A stretch of DNA of 64,000 nt, taken from Ulva prolifera (Eukaryota; Chlorophyta; Ulvophyceae; Ulvales; Ulvaceae). Position 1 is the stretch's first letter. Each line of letters opens with the position of its first letter. Below are positions 50,801 to 59,940 of this stretch, in pieces. The stretch covers positions 12,294,985 through 12,358,984 of the forward strand of contig CM041196.1 in assembly GCA_023078555.1 (NCBI GenBank). The letters are read 5' to 3'. The position numbers and the translations under genes were made by a program. The notes beneath the pieces were generated by a model, which saw nothing but the letters and a program-made list of their open reading frames with translations, searched no databases and was not told the origin of the DNA.

Positions 50801-52347
50801 AGCACATGGACACAATCCTCCACCACCAATGTGCCATCTCCGGGTGCCTCCAGCGCAGGGCACGCACCTTCAGAGGCACGCCCATGTTAAATCTGCCTTT
50901 GCAGGATGTGAGCGGGATCCACACCGTGGAGGACTTGCTTTCAAGCCTTCATGCCGGCACGCCTGGCCGCACCTTTGACTTTGGCGGCCGCGTGCTGCAC
51001 CTCACCTCCAACTGGAAGGCCGCCTCAGATACACATTGCCTGGATTGGACAATACCAGTGACAGCCTGTGCGCAGCTGAGTTGCGCCTGCGGGGTCGTCT
51101 CCAACGTAACTCTGGCGCTAGATGGTGCCGATCGTGTGATGTGCCTCCGCGGATCAAGTCAGGTCGAGTTCTGCAACGTCACAGTTCAAGGTGGGTGCAC
51201 TTGGCGCCAAGCGCGGCTGCACCATTGACGCAAAGCACTGCCCAGTGATCGCACTGCGTTTGTGCAAACTGCTGGCTGTACATGGGCCTTTTTTCATAAT
51301 ACCTATGAGATTGCCATCATCCCCACTGCTTGAGCTAGCTTACTCTTACCATACCTGACCACCCGCGGCGTCGGGGGCCGTCCAGGCCGCCCATGCCTCG
51401 TTGATTTTATGGTACCACCATACCAGTCATCACCACCTGCCATCCATGCGCAGGGCTATGATACATACATCGCTGCAAGCGCACATCTGTGTATGCACAG
51501 ACATGGTATTGTCAGGATGTTGCAACGTGTGGCGACACAGCTCTGGCTCTTGTTGGGCACCAATGCACCAGCACCGTGCAACGCCCAACTCTGTGCAGGG
51601 GGCGTGCTTTTCTGCGAGGGCAATCTTTGCCGCGTGGTTCTCAGAGACTCCACCTTCGAGGGCTGCCGGTTGTCTGTGCAGTGGGGCGCGGCGGTGCACC
51701 TCCACGGCGGCCGCCTGCACGCCCTGCCGCCGCAGGTCGCTAAAGAGCGGAACCTCTGTAGAGCATCTGGTGAGGGCACCACCGTGCACGCCACTGGCAC
51801 CACATTCGACGGCGACATTGGCACATTTCGCGGCGCAGCCTTTACTGGCGAGCATGTACATGTCAGGCTGGGCAGTGAAATTGAACATGGCATTGTTGCC
51901 AACGACGAGGGCAGCCGCGTCACTCTGAGTGGATGTGATGTCGCATTGGCATCAGGCACCCCCCCTGCACAGAGCATTGGTGTGATTGCACATCAGGCGG
52001 GTGTGGCCGACATGACGAACTGCACCGTGGTAGCTTTCCGTCGCGGCGTACAGGTGTTGGGACGTGCCTGCCTGCGCAACTGTCGGATTCATGCGGAAAG
52101 GGACGGGCTGTGGGTTGCGGGGGCGAATGCGACGGTCAAGGCGGTGGGGTGCACCTTCCGCGGCGGAGCATCGGACGTAGCCATAGCCACCAACGTGGCC
52201 GCTGGCAATGTTTCACTGCAAACTTGTGATGTTGAGTCAACGCGGGAGTTTGAGCAAATAGGAGCTGGCGCACAGACTGGAGCAATAGAGCGAACTGGAG
52301 CTGTGACAAGAGGGATAAAGAAGCTGGCTCGCTGGGTGCGGTGGTAA
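32723..52347 (+). CDS. Gene 2: HeLo/MLKL-like bundle, U-box-like, protein kinase, one beta-helix cassette
   Basis: Spliced model: 32723-32868, 36356-36527, 36670-37194, 48182-48828, 49049-49530, 50141-50547, 50905-51190, 51599-52347. This totals 3,414 nt and 1,137 aa, all junctions GT-AG and in phase. Domain order is as in gene 1 but with one beta-helix cassette (residues ~794-1137). Gene 2 retains the basic end KKLARWVRW. Relative to gene 1, exons 1, 3 and 5 differ by +6, +12 and -12 nt, all in frame, arguing for selection on the protein. Kinase motifs: GLGGEGIVVRG, VAVK, HLDITPGN, SDFGLSK, GTPGYAPME. Introns 1 (3.5 kb) and 3 (11.0 kb) are swollen by transposons; the equivalent gene 1 introns are 516 and 504 bp. 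Whether the long introns still splice is unknown. Confidence 0.82.
32891..32914 (+). repeat. Left TIR of the 2.9-kb CACTA element
   Basis: Starts CACTACAAGAA, close to the classic plant CACTA terminus. It pairs with 35,752-35,775. Confidence 0.85.
35752..35775 (-). repeat. Right TIR of the 2.9-kb CACTA element
   Basis: Inverted counterpart of 32,891-32,914, followed by the target duplication 'tgtt'. Confidence 0.85.
35961..36240 (+). mobile_element. 280-bp LINE 3' end with 10-bp TSD
   Basis: The exact duplication 'cacagcaacc' lies at 35,951-35,960 and 36,241-36,250. The insert ends ...tttatccttgtaa and shares 'gcttctttcgcggtgctgcc' with the LINE at 11,161, reversed. It is a 5'-truncated insertion in intron 1 of gene 2, containing a tetranucleotide microsatellite. 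Confidence 0.8.
36010..36080 (+). repeat. (CCGT)n microsatellite
   Basis: About 17 uninterrupted CCGT/GTCC units inside the LINE 3' end. The apparent SVRP-repeat and DGRT-repeat peptides are translations of it, not genes. Confidence 0.95.
36356..36527 (+). CDS. Gene 2 exon 2
   Basis: 172 nt: YMSNVARTLEVVKGSVPEHA, then KYAARNACSS and HLRSEA. Donor gcg|GTGCGT is the best match to the algal donor consensus in the window. Confidence 0.8.
36670..37194 (+). CDS. Gene 2 exon 3
   Basis: 525 nt: ERLQTIMQGVQQLLPLLTV followed by coiled coil to DRVWS. It is 12 nt longer than in gene 1 (extra residues around MQEDMQEEISG). The acceptor and GTGCGG donor are conserved. Confidence 0.8.
37349..37351. other. 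Left 3-bp target-site duplication (CTA)
   Basis: CTA at 37,349-37,351 and 47,961-47,963 flanks the 10.6-kb element. Gene 1 intron 3 has the uninterrupted 'gccgctaccgtgcagg' at about 15,428. Confidence 0.85.
37352..37369 (+). repeat. Left TIR of the 10.6-kb CACTA element
   Basis: 18 bp, perfect inverted match to 47,943-47,960. Confidence 0.92.
37471..37560 (+). repeat. Three tandem 30-bp units
   Basis: Units at 37,471, 37,501 and 37,531. They translate in one + frame as GMSYGFLGGR and variants. The frame that contains them (37,293-37,622) crosses the transposon end, so a real gene is unlikely. The units contain the subterminal CGGAA/TTCC motif and may be binding-site repeats. Confidence 0.8.
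38030..38115. repeat. Pair of hairpin repeats (left group)
   Basis: Two 49-bp-spaced units, each with 11-nt arms AATGGTCGGTG / CACCGACCATT around a 3-nt loop. A degenerate third lies at about 37,970-38,000. They are related to the hairpin array at 45,858-46,713 on the other side of the minisatellite. Confidence 0.85.
38515..43765. repeat. 94-bp minisatellite array, about 55 units
   Basis: Unit starts fall every 94 bp, with eight 100-bp units (39,063; 39,351; 40,109; 40,397; 40,685; 41,537; 43,048; 43,336) and one 95-bp unit (42,671). The 100-bp units carry a 6-bp insert making 'ggtaattataacagc'. Two main variants alternate: one with 'accatcaagtgccggtgagc' and one with 'aacaccaggtgccactgtgc'. 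A 288-bp higher-order block (94+94+100) recurs, and a marker unit with 'gacaaaccaggtgccattg' recurs at 38,840, 39,886, 41,220 and 42,825. Because 94 is not a multiple of three, all frames close each period; it is not protein-coding. Confidence 0.97.
43766..45835. other. Unassigned 2-kb interior of the 10.6-kb CACTA element
   Basis: Not similar to anything else in the window and AT-richer than the genes. Open frames are under about 100 codons with no recognisable motif. This is where a split transposase would have to lie, together with 46.7-47.6 kb, but I cannot identify one. Confidence 0.5.
45858..46713. repeat. Array of 13 perfect or near-perfect hairpins
   Basis: Each unit has 13-nt arms GAATGGTTGGTGG and the reverse complement around a single C, spaced 62-73 bp. 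Between many of them lies a second perfect palindrome, 'catgacatatgtcatg', or a 'gcatgcatgac' text. Three hairpins form a ~207-bp higher-order unit (for example 46,273 to 46,480 to 46,687). Open frames here are repeat translations. Confidence 0.95.
46846..47082 (+). CDS. Small hypothetical ORF inside the CACTA element
   Basis: 78 codons from the first ATG of the frame, with GTMKPAAQWAQEDGLYVADY, then a basic C-terminus ending RKKFVD. It immediately follows the hairpin array. I do not recognise the family. It could be a last exon of an element-encoded protein or chance; composition is ordinary and non-repetitive. Confidence 0.3.
   Translation: MQLSRIGARTAYGEGTMKPAAQWAQEDGLYVADYEYFKKFILGALKTEGTAESPLHPTHKRSQKVGLALQITRKKFVD
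47455..47520 (-). mobile_element. Diverged copy of the TTTTGTAA-tail insertion
   Basis: It has 'gttacaatagagtgaat' and 'ccgaatcaacg', matching the insertions at 13,512 and 62,841. Flanks 'acgtggtgcacatgt' and 'acgtggcacgcatgt' may be a decayed duplication. A shorter relic lies at about 45,776. Confidence 0.5.
47600..47942. promoter_or_regulatory. Right subterminal repeat region of the CACTA element
   Basis: Dense, bidirectional GGAAC, CGGAA and TCCG motifs (about twenty within 340 bp), mirroring the left end at 37,370-37,560. Such clusters serve as transposase-binding sites in CACTA elements. The role here is inferred from position. Confidence 0.6.
47943..47960 (-). repeat. Right TIR of the 10.6-kb CACTA element
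   Basis: Reverse complement of the left TIR without mismatch, followed by the CTA duplication at 47,961-47,963. Confidence 0.92.
48182..48828 (+). CDS. Gene 2 exon 4 (U-box-like module and kinase N-lobe)
   Basis: 647 nt as in gene 1. It begins ALPVAAAEAQIWLQAVQ after acceptor cttcaccag, carries VTLPCCSFVV, KCQVCKAPL, the Gly loop and VAVKQL, and ends within SELW at tg|GTACGT. Confidence 0.85.
49049..49530 (+). CDS. Gene 2 exon 5 (kinase hinge to subdomain X)
   Basis: 482 nt, 12 nt shorter than gene 1 because GDEA is absent before the RGVRLSDFG block. HLDITPGNVLL, DFG and GTPGYAPME are intact. Confidence 0.88.
50141..50547 (+). CDS. Gene 2 exon 6 (kinase C-terminus and linker)
   Basis: 407 nt. 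VEPAALKDLITSMTAVEAG, then a Ser/Ala-rich linker ending SGGHE|GTGTGG. Confidence 0.82.
50905..51190 (+). CDS. Gene 2 exon 7 (beta-helix part A)
   Basis: 286 nt, phase 0 to phase 1. DVSGIHTVEDLLSSLHAG to VEFCNVTVQG. It is closer to gene 1 exon 9 than to gene 1 exon 7. Confidence 0.82.
51599..52347 (+). CDS. Gene 2 exon 8 (beta-helix part B and basic C-terminus)
   Basis: 749 nt. Beta-helix turns as in gene 1 exon 10, then a 30-residue tail ending KKLARWVRW before TAA at 52,345. Confidence 0.84.
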
Positions 52348-52912
52348 GCCTAGATTGTCTTCACATACGCACGCATGCGGTTGCATGAGCTGCGATGTGC
52401 GCTCTGACTTCGTGTCATGTTTGTGCACGCCTGAGGTTGCGAGCGGTTTGAGGGTCCGGGACGCCCATCACCTGCGCCTCAGCCACAGTGTGAGCATATG
52501 TATGTGCAGCGGGCACGGGGGTCTGGCATGAGTATCGATCGTCATAAGTGCGGTCGGAGCGGGTCACCGGGCAACGCCACGGGCATTTTGACCATGACCC
52601 AGGGCCTCAAGGCTGGGTGGCACCAAGGTCCACCATGCTGCTATAGAATGCATGATTTATGCTTTTGTGATGCACGTTACGAGTACTATTAGTAGAAGTT
52701 TTTAACGCCTTCCTCGTTGGCGTCTTTGCCGTTTGAAATTCTTACATTTGGCTTTTGAAACATGCCGCCACCGCGTTGGGCAATGCTATCCATGTAGCTT
52801 GTCGTTGCATGTAGCCGCGTATCTCGGAGGTATTGGTAGCTCCGTTCCAGAAGGAGGAGAGTGCAACCACCATTCACCCCCCTTGCTAGTAGCCATCACC
52901 CTCATCTGAAGC
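52348..52912 (+). repeat. 3' flank of gene 2
   Basis: Aligns with 1,743-2,310 and 21,880-22,430. Homology stops at about 52,912 where unit-C-specific sequence starts. Confidence 0.6.
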
Positions 52913-53327
52913 CTGTCACAATGCATGCGCCTGCGGGCAGTAGAGTGGTGACAAGCGCATCCATACACGAACGATCCGCGGATCCAGCGCAGGCTTAAGC
53001 CCGTGTTCAATGGCCTGACCTCGGTAAATAAAAAAAGTTGCTAAAGGCCTGAACGAAGTATGAACTATACATATGAACATCGTTTGAGTACTTCTAGACC
53101 GGCCGTTTGTCCAAATTCGATGTCGTTTAAAAGTTATTTAATGATGCGTGATGTGACCCACGAATGTGTCCGGTTGGGTTTGTGACCCTCCCCGAGGGGG
53201 GGGCATATATTGCCTGGACGCATGTCGGCGGACGCGGACGAGGTCGCGAGCTAGGACGCATGCCCTCAAAAATTCGTCACAACGGGCTCTGACCATGGCC
53301 AAGCTAATTTATATTGTTCCTAAATTC

Positions 53328-53717
53328 TTAATTAAGTATGATAAACTTCTGCTCGTCGTCTCCGATCGTTCTTTTGTCTGTCTGCTTCTGATTAGCATCA
53401 TGTCTGCGTCTGCCAGGCAGGGACACCTCTCTCGCGAGCAAGAACAGTTCTGTTTGATAGTTTCTTGCGATATCACTGTTCATGTACTCGTGTATCATGA
53501 TATCGTCCTCACTATCAGACCAGGTGGCAACACGACAGCGCACGCTGTCGCCATCATGCACAGCCCCGAAATTCATATCGATGCACTCTCGAACAACACC
53601 ATACATCAATATGTATTTACGCAGGGCGTGTTTAAGTGTTTTCAGCGTGCTTGTAGTTGTTTTCGCAATCGTGGTGATATGCGTTCTCATGACGCCATTC
53701 GCCACTGAACACAGCAC
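53328..53717 (-). CDS. Hypothetical 129-aa frame
   Basis: ATG to stop without repeats. N-terminal half Thr/Lys-rich (IAKTTTSTLKTLKHALRKYI), middle CRVATWSDSEDDIMIHEY, C-terminal RRRHDANQKQTDKR. No family recognised, no paralog in the window. It could be a chance frame or an exon of a mobile-element protein. Confidence 0.25.
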   Translation of the reverse strand: MLCSVANGVMRTHITTIAKTTTSTLKTLKHALRKYILMYGVVRECIDMNFGAVHDGDSVRCRVATWSDSEDDIMIHEYMNSDIARNYQTELFLLAREVSLPGRRRHDANQKQTDKRTIGDDEQKFIILN

Positions 53718-53786
53718 GCAATGCGACCGGTCACATCACCCACGTCCGCCCCATGCGTTCTATTTCAGGCGCACCCCACTAAACAC

Positions 53787-53794
53787 GGCCTAAG
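53787..53794. repeat. hAT target-site duplication, left
   Basis: GGCCTAAG, exactly repeated at 54,997-55,004. Confidence 0.93.
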
Positions 53795-54996
53795 TAGGGC
53801 TGCAAATTACAAGTTAAGCCTGTCAGAAGCTTAATTTGGAGTTAATTAAGCCCTGTTAATTAAACCTTAATTGTGTTTTTGACGAAAAACTTGGACAAGT
53901 TAATATGTAACTTGCTGCAAGTTAAATGATAAACTTGTAACTTGAAAATCTGCTTTTCGGGCTGTCAAACTCGCATAACTTGGCGTGCTGCCCTCATGGC
54001 TGCGCATGAACGCCTCATGAATGCACATCTATGAACACGATTGCTTGCTGCAGCATGGATACGTGAATACGTGTGTTCAGAGTGGCAAATAGGTATATGC
54101 TGTACCTGTCACTTCTTTGTCTCACTACCTAAACTCTGCCACCAGATAGCTTCCGCTTGCGTATGCGCCCCGTGTATCAATTATAACTAATTGGTAAATG
54201 CTGCAGGTCATGGAGGACGACACCGCATTCAACAGCATCTTTGATGATCTTGCAGACTACGAGGAAAAGGAGTTGGCTGCACAGCATGCAGCGGACGGTG
54301 CACAATAATGTAGCTCAGATGATGATGGCAGGGAGGGGCAGGAGGACAGCGAGGATGAAGAAGAGCAGCTTGCAGATTTGTATGATTTGTAGGCATGGTA
54401 CTATGAAGCAAGGCAGCAGTGATGTTGTGCTAGACAAGGGAAAGCAAGCAATTGAGCTGTAGTGCAGCATTGCTGTTTTGTGTAAAGGAAAGTAAAGTAA
54501 ATCTAAATTTACTGAGCCGCATCCTATTGGACAATGACAACTCCGAGTTAACGGGGCCACATATGTGTAACGAGTGCTCTGAGGGATTTGTACATGCACA
54601 AACTGCTGTGTTGCAACTGCTGTTCACATGATGTCTTCTGTTACCCATCTAGGCAAGCATAACGTATGAATGTGGTATCCAATTTCCGTGCACTATCAGA
54701 AAACTGCATTGGAGATGTGCTACACACTTCAGCACCAGCGTGACAGCCTTGGCTGGAGTTGCAGGGCAGCCAAGGCTGCAAGTAGACACACGTGTACACA
54801 CATGTACATGTCCCGCAAGTTAAAAATAATCTGTAAAAACCCCTTAATTCGGTGCCAAGAATACAGTTTAAGGCACTTAAAAAACCCTTAATTTGACGAT
54901 TTTGCACTAGAGTAAGTTACACGAAATTTGACCCTTAATTAAGTGTTCTTAATTAACCCTTAATTGCAACTTCGGGTGCCTTAATTTGCAGCCCTA
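53795..54996. mobile_element. 1.2-kb hAT-type DNA transposon, internally reduced
   Basis: Perfect 15-bp TIRs TAGGGCTGCAAATTA (53,795-53,809 and, inverted, 54,982-54,996) with a perfect 8-bp target duplication GGCCTAAG (53,787-53,794 and 54,997-55,004). TIR sequence and 8-bp TSD are the hAT hallmark. Both ends are AT-rich with many TTAATTAA/CTTAATT subterminal motifs. Only a C-terminal acidic exon of a protein remains inside. With exact TIRs and TSD the insertion is young, but it is non-autonomous. Confidence 0.93.
54210..54392 (+). pseudogene. Acidic C-terminal exon remnant of the hAT-encoded protein
   Basis: After an acceptor-like 'atgctgcag' the frame reads MEDDTAFNSIFDDLADYEEK to a TAA at 54,306. 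The same frame then continues as SSDDDGREGQEDSEDEEEQ to LADLYDL and a TAG at 54,390. The continuity of acidic coding across TAA suggests one former exon with an in-frame stop. The catalytic domain of the transposase is gone. Identification as transposase C-terminus is inferred from its place inside the element. Confidence 0.5.
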
Positions 54997-55004
54997 GGCC
55001 TAAG

Positions 55005-55534
55005 CCGCCAGGAGGTTTGTCTCAAGGTAGTAAGGGAGATCCGGCGAGGGTTTCCCTGCGTAACCTTGAGTGTTCAGTGTGCATATAAGGATGTGCAAAC
55101 TATGATCTGTAACCATTCTTCTCACTGTTTCACGGTACTAGCAGTATCATGTCTCCCCTCAGCATCTCTATGGTTCTACCTCCGTGCGCAGTAGGTATGA
55201 GATGCTGGCCTCCTGACCTGCCCTGAAGTAAGACTGCGTGTCAAACTTGCGGATAAGATAGCCTTTCACATGGTATCGGTGAATGTTTGCGTTATGTCTT
55301 TATGGTCTTGTTCAGGAAGCCGTCGGCCAAAAGTGTGTGCGCAGACACGGCGGGCAGTCCACTGTTCTGCCGGCGCTCAGACCGCGGTCATAAGCGCTGG
55401 CATCATTAAGCGATCTCGTAGCACATTGTTATTAGATACAATTCAAGAAGCTTCGTTATAACGATCGGCGCTGGGAAAAGCGAATGCATTCGCTTATTTT
55501 CTCAACCTGTCGGCTTGCGAGCCATCCTATCAAT
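55005..55534. other. Unit-specific intergenic stretch, nothing recognised
   Basis: It continues the host sequence interrupted by the hAT insertion. No conserved frame or repeat was seen. Confidence 0.45.
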
Positions 55535-55975
55535 ATGCACTGCCGTGTACAAGAGAGTCCCGTGTGAGTGCGCCGTTTGAGCACGAAGGTCCAGGGAACT
55601 CCGTGCGTCATTCTGTTCCATTGGCATCTGCACGTGCCGGGGATGGATGGGTAGACAGGCGTTCAGAATGCACAGATCGCTGATGGCTGAGCTGCCTCGA
55701 TCTCTACAGTCGTGTACCAGCTGCTGCGACAGCTGTGTCTCCATGTCTTCTGAGTTTCTGTCCACTCCTGTGGCGATATCTCCTAGATACCTACTCTTGT
55801 GCTTTCCCGCTCCTGGTAGCGCCTCCAGCATTTTCTAGAACCTCTGACTGCGAGTCTTCAGCTGCTATGCCAGGGCTGTTCCACATTCCACGGTGCGAGC
55901 AGAGACGGCCGTACAGCAGGGCCGGGCGCTGGCTCATCCGCATGTGGATGTACAGGCTTGCACATGCATGCTCAC
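55535..55975. repeat. Mosaic of repeat ends (matches 8,555-8,760 and 4,440-4,600)
   Basis: The left part matches the right end of the 2.2-kb intergenic repeat; the right part matches 4,440-4,600. The junction between the two sources lies near 55,835. Confidence 0.6.
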
Positions 55976-55989
55976 TGGCTTTGCTCGTC

Positions 55990-56650
55990 GAGGGAGCATC
56001 TCGTCGAGGCAGTCTCCGCCCCCGCCGCGGTCTCAAACACCGTGCTTGGGCGGCGGATGGGGCCGATGAAGCAGTTTACCGCACGCTATGACAAAAGCTT
56101 TGTGTGGATGGTCGGCAGGCGCTGCTTCAACACTGCCAGGGACGGCGGAGCGTCCCCCTCCACAGCCCTCATCGCGGTGAGCAGCTTTGGCAGCGCTGCG
56201 GGCTTGGGTTTCTCTGGAGCTCCGATCGGCACTCCTGAACACTTCCCCGCTTGGCCTGATGAAGTGCGCAGGGCTGGTACAATGAAATGGCGTGATTTAC
56301 ATGGTTCCGGCACCGGAATATGTTCCTGTCGACATGAAGGCAAATGCATGCCACAGATGCATGCACACACATAGTCAGCCATGCATGTGCAGATCCAGGC
56401 AGGAGAACATGGTGTCCGCACCAGATGTCACTTGGCACGACAAGGCTTCTGCCAAGTCGCTTGCGTGGCAGTACGCCCCTGTAGCCGCTTACGGCAGCGT
56501 CCCGCCGCGGGGTGTAGACGTCGCTGCTCGCCTCCGCGGCGCCCCTGCTGTCTCGGCAGGTACCCTGCCCCCCCCCACTGCCTCTTCGATGCCAGTATCG
56601 CATGACACAGCGGCGCGCGCAGGCAGTAGCCGCCTCGCGCAATGAGGGAG
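55990..56650 (-). pseudogene. Minus-strand kinase gene relic (M3)
   Basis: At 56,090-56,240 the minus strand has KPAALPKLLTAMRAVEG then LAVLKQRLPTIHTKLL, the counterpart of the kinase C-lobe exon 6 (EPAALKDLITSMTAVEAG). At about 56,500-56,560 SSDVYTPRRDAAVSGY matches SDVYSLGATLLYAATG, but the frame shifts relative to the expected GAHPFG. No beta-helix or N-lobe was found. It occupies the same place in unit C as M2 in unit B. Confidence 0.5.
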
Positions 56651-59600
56651 GTCCTGTGGGGCGACGTTACGTCCTCTGGGGCACGACCTCATGCTCAGCG
56701 GATCTGCAGATGGGTGCTGTAAGATGTGCATGCATGCGAGTTAACGCGGACAGCATGTTAACACGGCATGTGCTGCAGACGCCTCGGATGTTGAGACGAG
56801 GCGTCTGCAGCACAGCCTTGGGATGTACATGCCCCGCGAGGCCGGGCAGGCTGCAGGTACCGGCTGCTGTCAACCTAGGGTGTTGTGCTCGAATGCACTC
56901 ATGCTCCCCATGCACTCGTGCGGTTGGCCGTGGATTCTCACGTGGTGGCCTTGCACTCGCGGTGCGGCAGTCCTTCTGGGAACAGTCGTTGGCATTGGTA
57001 CTGATGGTGAATCAACATGGAAAGACCAGACGCACATATATGCAAGCACAGGTTTAGAGCACACCAGTGCTGTGTTGAATGGTTTCACAGGTGCCTCACA
57101 CGCCTGGAAGGGTGCTGCATTGCACAGATACAAGATTCGCGTCAAGCTGCTTTTCATGCATGCTGGATTGCACGGGCGGAGTGCAGAAGCATGCAAGCTG
57201 CGTTGCGCAGCTGGAGCCGACAAGCAGGCGTGTCGACGAGGTGATGCAGCAGGCTGGCGTTTGACAGACACGCATTCATTTCTGGTTGCCAGTACAGGAG
57301 GAGACGGTTGAATGGGAGTGACCTGACAGGGGCACAGTGGGGAGGGCCGGGGACTCACATGGACGTCATGGGGAGTGCCTGCTGCCCGGCTGCTCAGCCG
57401 AGGCACACCGCAGACCCCCGGCCTGGCTCGAAGATGCTGAGGATGGCGCTCTGCAGGTGTCACATGCGGAGGTGTGGTGAAGGCCTCGGAAGCCGGGATG
57501 CTGGGTGACGAGACGCCGCTTGTGCTTCGTGGCCGCTGTTGTCGCCCTCACGGCTGGCCTCTGGAATCCTGAACACACGACTGCATGTGACACTTGCAAC
57601 AAATTCAGGTTCCCATGTGGGTGGGTTGACAAGGTCCTGATCATGAAGGCTAGTGATATGCACTGCACCAGATTCAAATGCGCCGTACTGCTGAGATTGC
57701 ATGTTCAAGGATCTCTTCTTTATTCCGGACAAAAGTCCTCCTCGCAGCATGTTGTATACCAGCGTCGTTCCCAATCTTTGTTGCTCGCACGGTCAGGAGT
57801 ACGGCCCAAGAGTCGTCCAGGTAGCCACCACACAGGCGCAAACTGCCGGAATTTTCCATGTCAGCATACGTAGGCTAGTTGAGAGCATGCGGCAGCAATA
57901 CGAGCTCCTGGGTCGACAGCCACAACTGACACATGCCAAACACGTTGCCTGTTGTATTCAAGCAGCGCATTCACCTCTGCGAGCTCTAAAACTAACTATC
58001 ACGGCCATTCATATGGTCTGGTGTTGCTCATATCTGACATTTATGTGGAGTTGAAAGACGTAGAGACCTGCGTACCTCCTCAGCGTGGCCCAAGATGCTG
58101 ACCAGGTGTGATTTGGAACCAGGCTCGGTGCACTATCAAGCAGAGCTATTTCTGTATATTTTTCATGCAAATATCGCTCAGCTGCTCGTCGAAACCACAG
58201 ATGGCTTGCGACTTGTTCTCAGACTGACGCGCGGTGCCCGAGGATCACAGGACGAGACGTCCAAGGCACCAACAACGTTGGTTGTGACATCAAGGCAGTC
58301 AGAATACCAACTATTCCGCGGCCTCTGTTCAATGCTGTGGTCGAGTCCCCCTTTGTCCAACGTGGCTGTGGGTCTCTCGCGACGGTGTGGATACTGCAGG
58401 CGACCACAGAGCTTGCTGCGTCCCATTGCAGACATCGACGTTCGACTGCAGTAGCAGTCCAGGTTGCAGTGTCCTTTTGTCTCAGAATATGCGCAGTGAC
58501 AAGTTGCTGTTCAAACGATCCTGCTCACGATCCAGCCCACTTGCTGCCCACTTCGTCCCGCCATCGTCACGTTCCAGGATACATTTGTCCCTTCCAGTAG
58601 TTCTAGTGTTTAACTGAGTCGCGAAGGCTTGCATCATGCAGACCTGCAGCCGTCGAAGATCACCGTCGCAGCGCCCTCCACGTCTGCCCTCCACAACGTC
58701 GAGTCTACACCATCATTGGCTCAAGCCCTGAAATTCTTTTCTCAGGATGCGCTGGCTTCTGTCATGGCAGCATCCGAGGTGCAGTAGCTGCGCAGGGCCT
58801 CACAGCCTCACCTGTCTGTGGTGCTTATGGCATGCACAGGACAGCTCTCTTTCGTGCCACACCTACAAACAGAACATATGGCATGCCTTTTCTGCGCGCA
58901 GACGGAATTCTGCATCTCTGACTTGACTGGCAGCAACCAGATGCTTGCGCTGCGGTCTTACGAGCTGCACTCGATCCATATCCATGAGAGCCAATCACAG
59001 TCTCCTTGGAACTGCTGTTTCGATGCCACCACCAGGCTCAAACCCGGGCGCACCCAGCTTGTTGAACCCCACATGTAGGTCTGCGACGCTGCCCCCCAGC
59101 GTGCATGAGCGCATGGAGTAGTGCGCCGGTTATGCAGTTGTTGCACATGCTGTGAGGGGTACTGCGCCGGCCCGGGTTGGTGTATGTGGCTAGGCAGTGT
59201 CGCGGGCACTGGTCCACTGCATCGATGTCGCAATGTGCCGGGATCCAGAGCTACAGCAGCCGCGTCGCGGGATCGCCACAGCGGACCTCGGGGTCTGGTG
59301 CACTGCCAAGAACAGTCCCGAGTCCTTGTAATGTGTTCCCTAGAGCAGTCCCTGGAGAGGCACCCGAACTCAGGGGCGAGCTGCTGGGACTTGAGGTCCA
59401 CCCCCTGGGGCAATGCCCGGGCATCACCATGACCTCGAAGCAGCCGGACGTGACGCCGGGCGCGGCCCCCCGGGCCGTGGAGGTGCGGCCGCGGGTGGAG
59501 AGTCGAAGCAGCTAGGCGTGCAGGCGGGTGGAGGGTCGAAGCGGCTAGGCGTGCCGTCCCGGGCCGTCTTCCGCCAGCCTCTGCTGTAAACCGTGCCTCC

Positions 59601-59919
59601 CATGCATGCTACGCATGCAACGAACAAACTTGAACTGGTCCCTCTGGTCCATTGCTCAAACCCTGCCTGCTTCCACGCCCAAGCGCAGGCAGGTGCTTGT
59701 CAAAACAGGCGCCAGCACATGACCATGCATGTGTGTGGGGGTGGGATGTGGCTGCGAGTCCCTCAGCGGGGTACAGAAGGCCAAATGACACCCAGCCCCC
59801 ACCCTGATGCCCCGCCGCGAGGCAGAGCCGCCCCTGTGCGACATGCCATGAGGCCGTGCGGGGCACGGTCGTGAGTGGCCGGGCGGCGACGGCGCAGTGG
59901 CATGCAGAGCCGGAGTCGA
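56651..59919. repeat. Unit-C intergenic segment shared with 23,746-26,979 and 1-1,087
   Basis: Colinear with unit B. The part 57,740-58,814 is nearly identical to window positions 1-1,087, the closest duplicate pair in the window outside satellites. No frame is conserved. Confidence 0.7.
56770..56813. repeat. Perfect 17-bp-arm inverted repeat
   Basis: Arm GTGCTGCAGACGCCTCG at 56,770-56,786, loop of 10 nt, inverted arm at 56,797-56,813 with no mismatch. Absent from the paralogous place in unit B, so it arose after duplication. Confidence 0.9.
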
Positions 59920-59940
59920 CGAACAGATGCACTGCCGCAG
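59609..59940 (-). mobile_element. RNase H-module scrap of the DIRS-like fossil (unit C)
   Basis: The minus strand has LFVDSGSACHCAVAARPLT, as at 26,663-27,010 and 6,400-6,510. Broken fragment. Confidence 0.5.

Larger units (their letters stand above)
52913..53794. other. Unit-specific stretch left of the hAT element
   Basis: Not shared with other units. It includes a minus-strand open frame (53,328-53,717, 129 codons) with an acidic SDSEDDIMIHEY segment. I cannot assign it; it is weakly reminiscent of transposase N-termini but unsupported. The hAT element inserted into its right part. Confidence 0.4.

Noticed and set aside
53328-53717. PIF/Harbinger-type transposase piece
   Set aside because: Only a vague acidic segment suggests it; no TIR or 3-bp target duplication was found around it.
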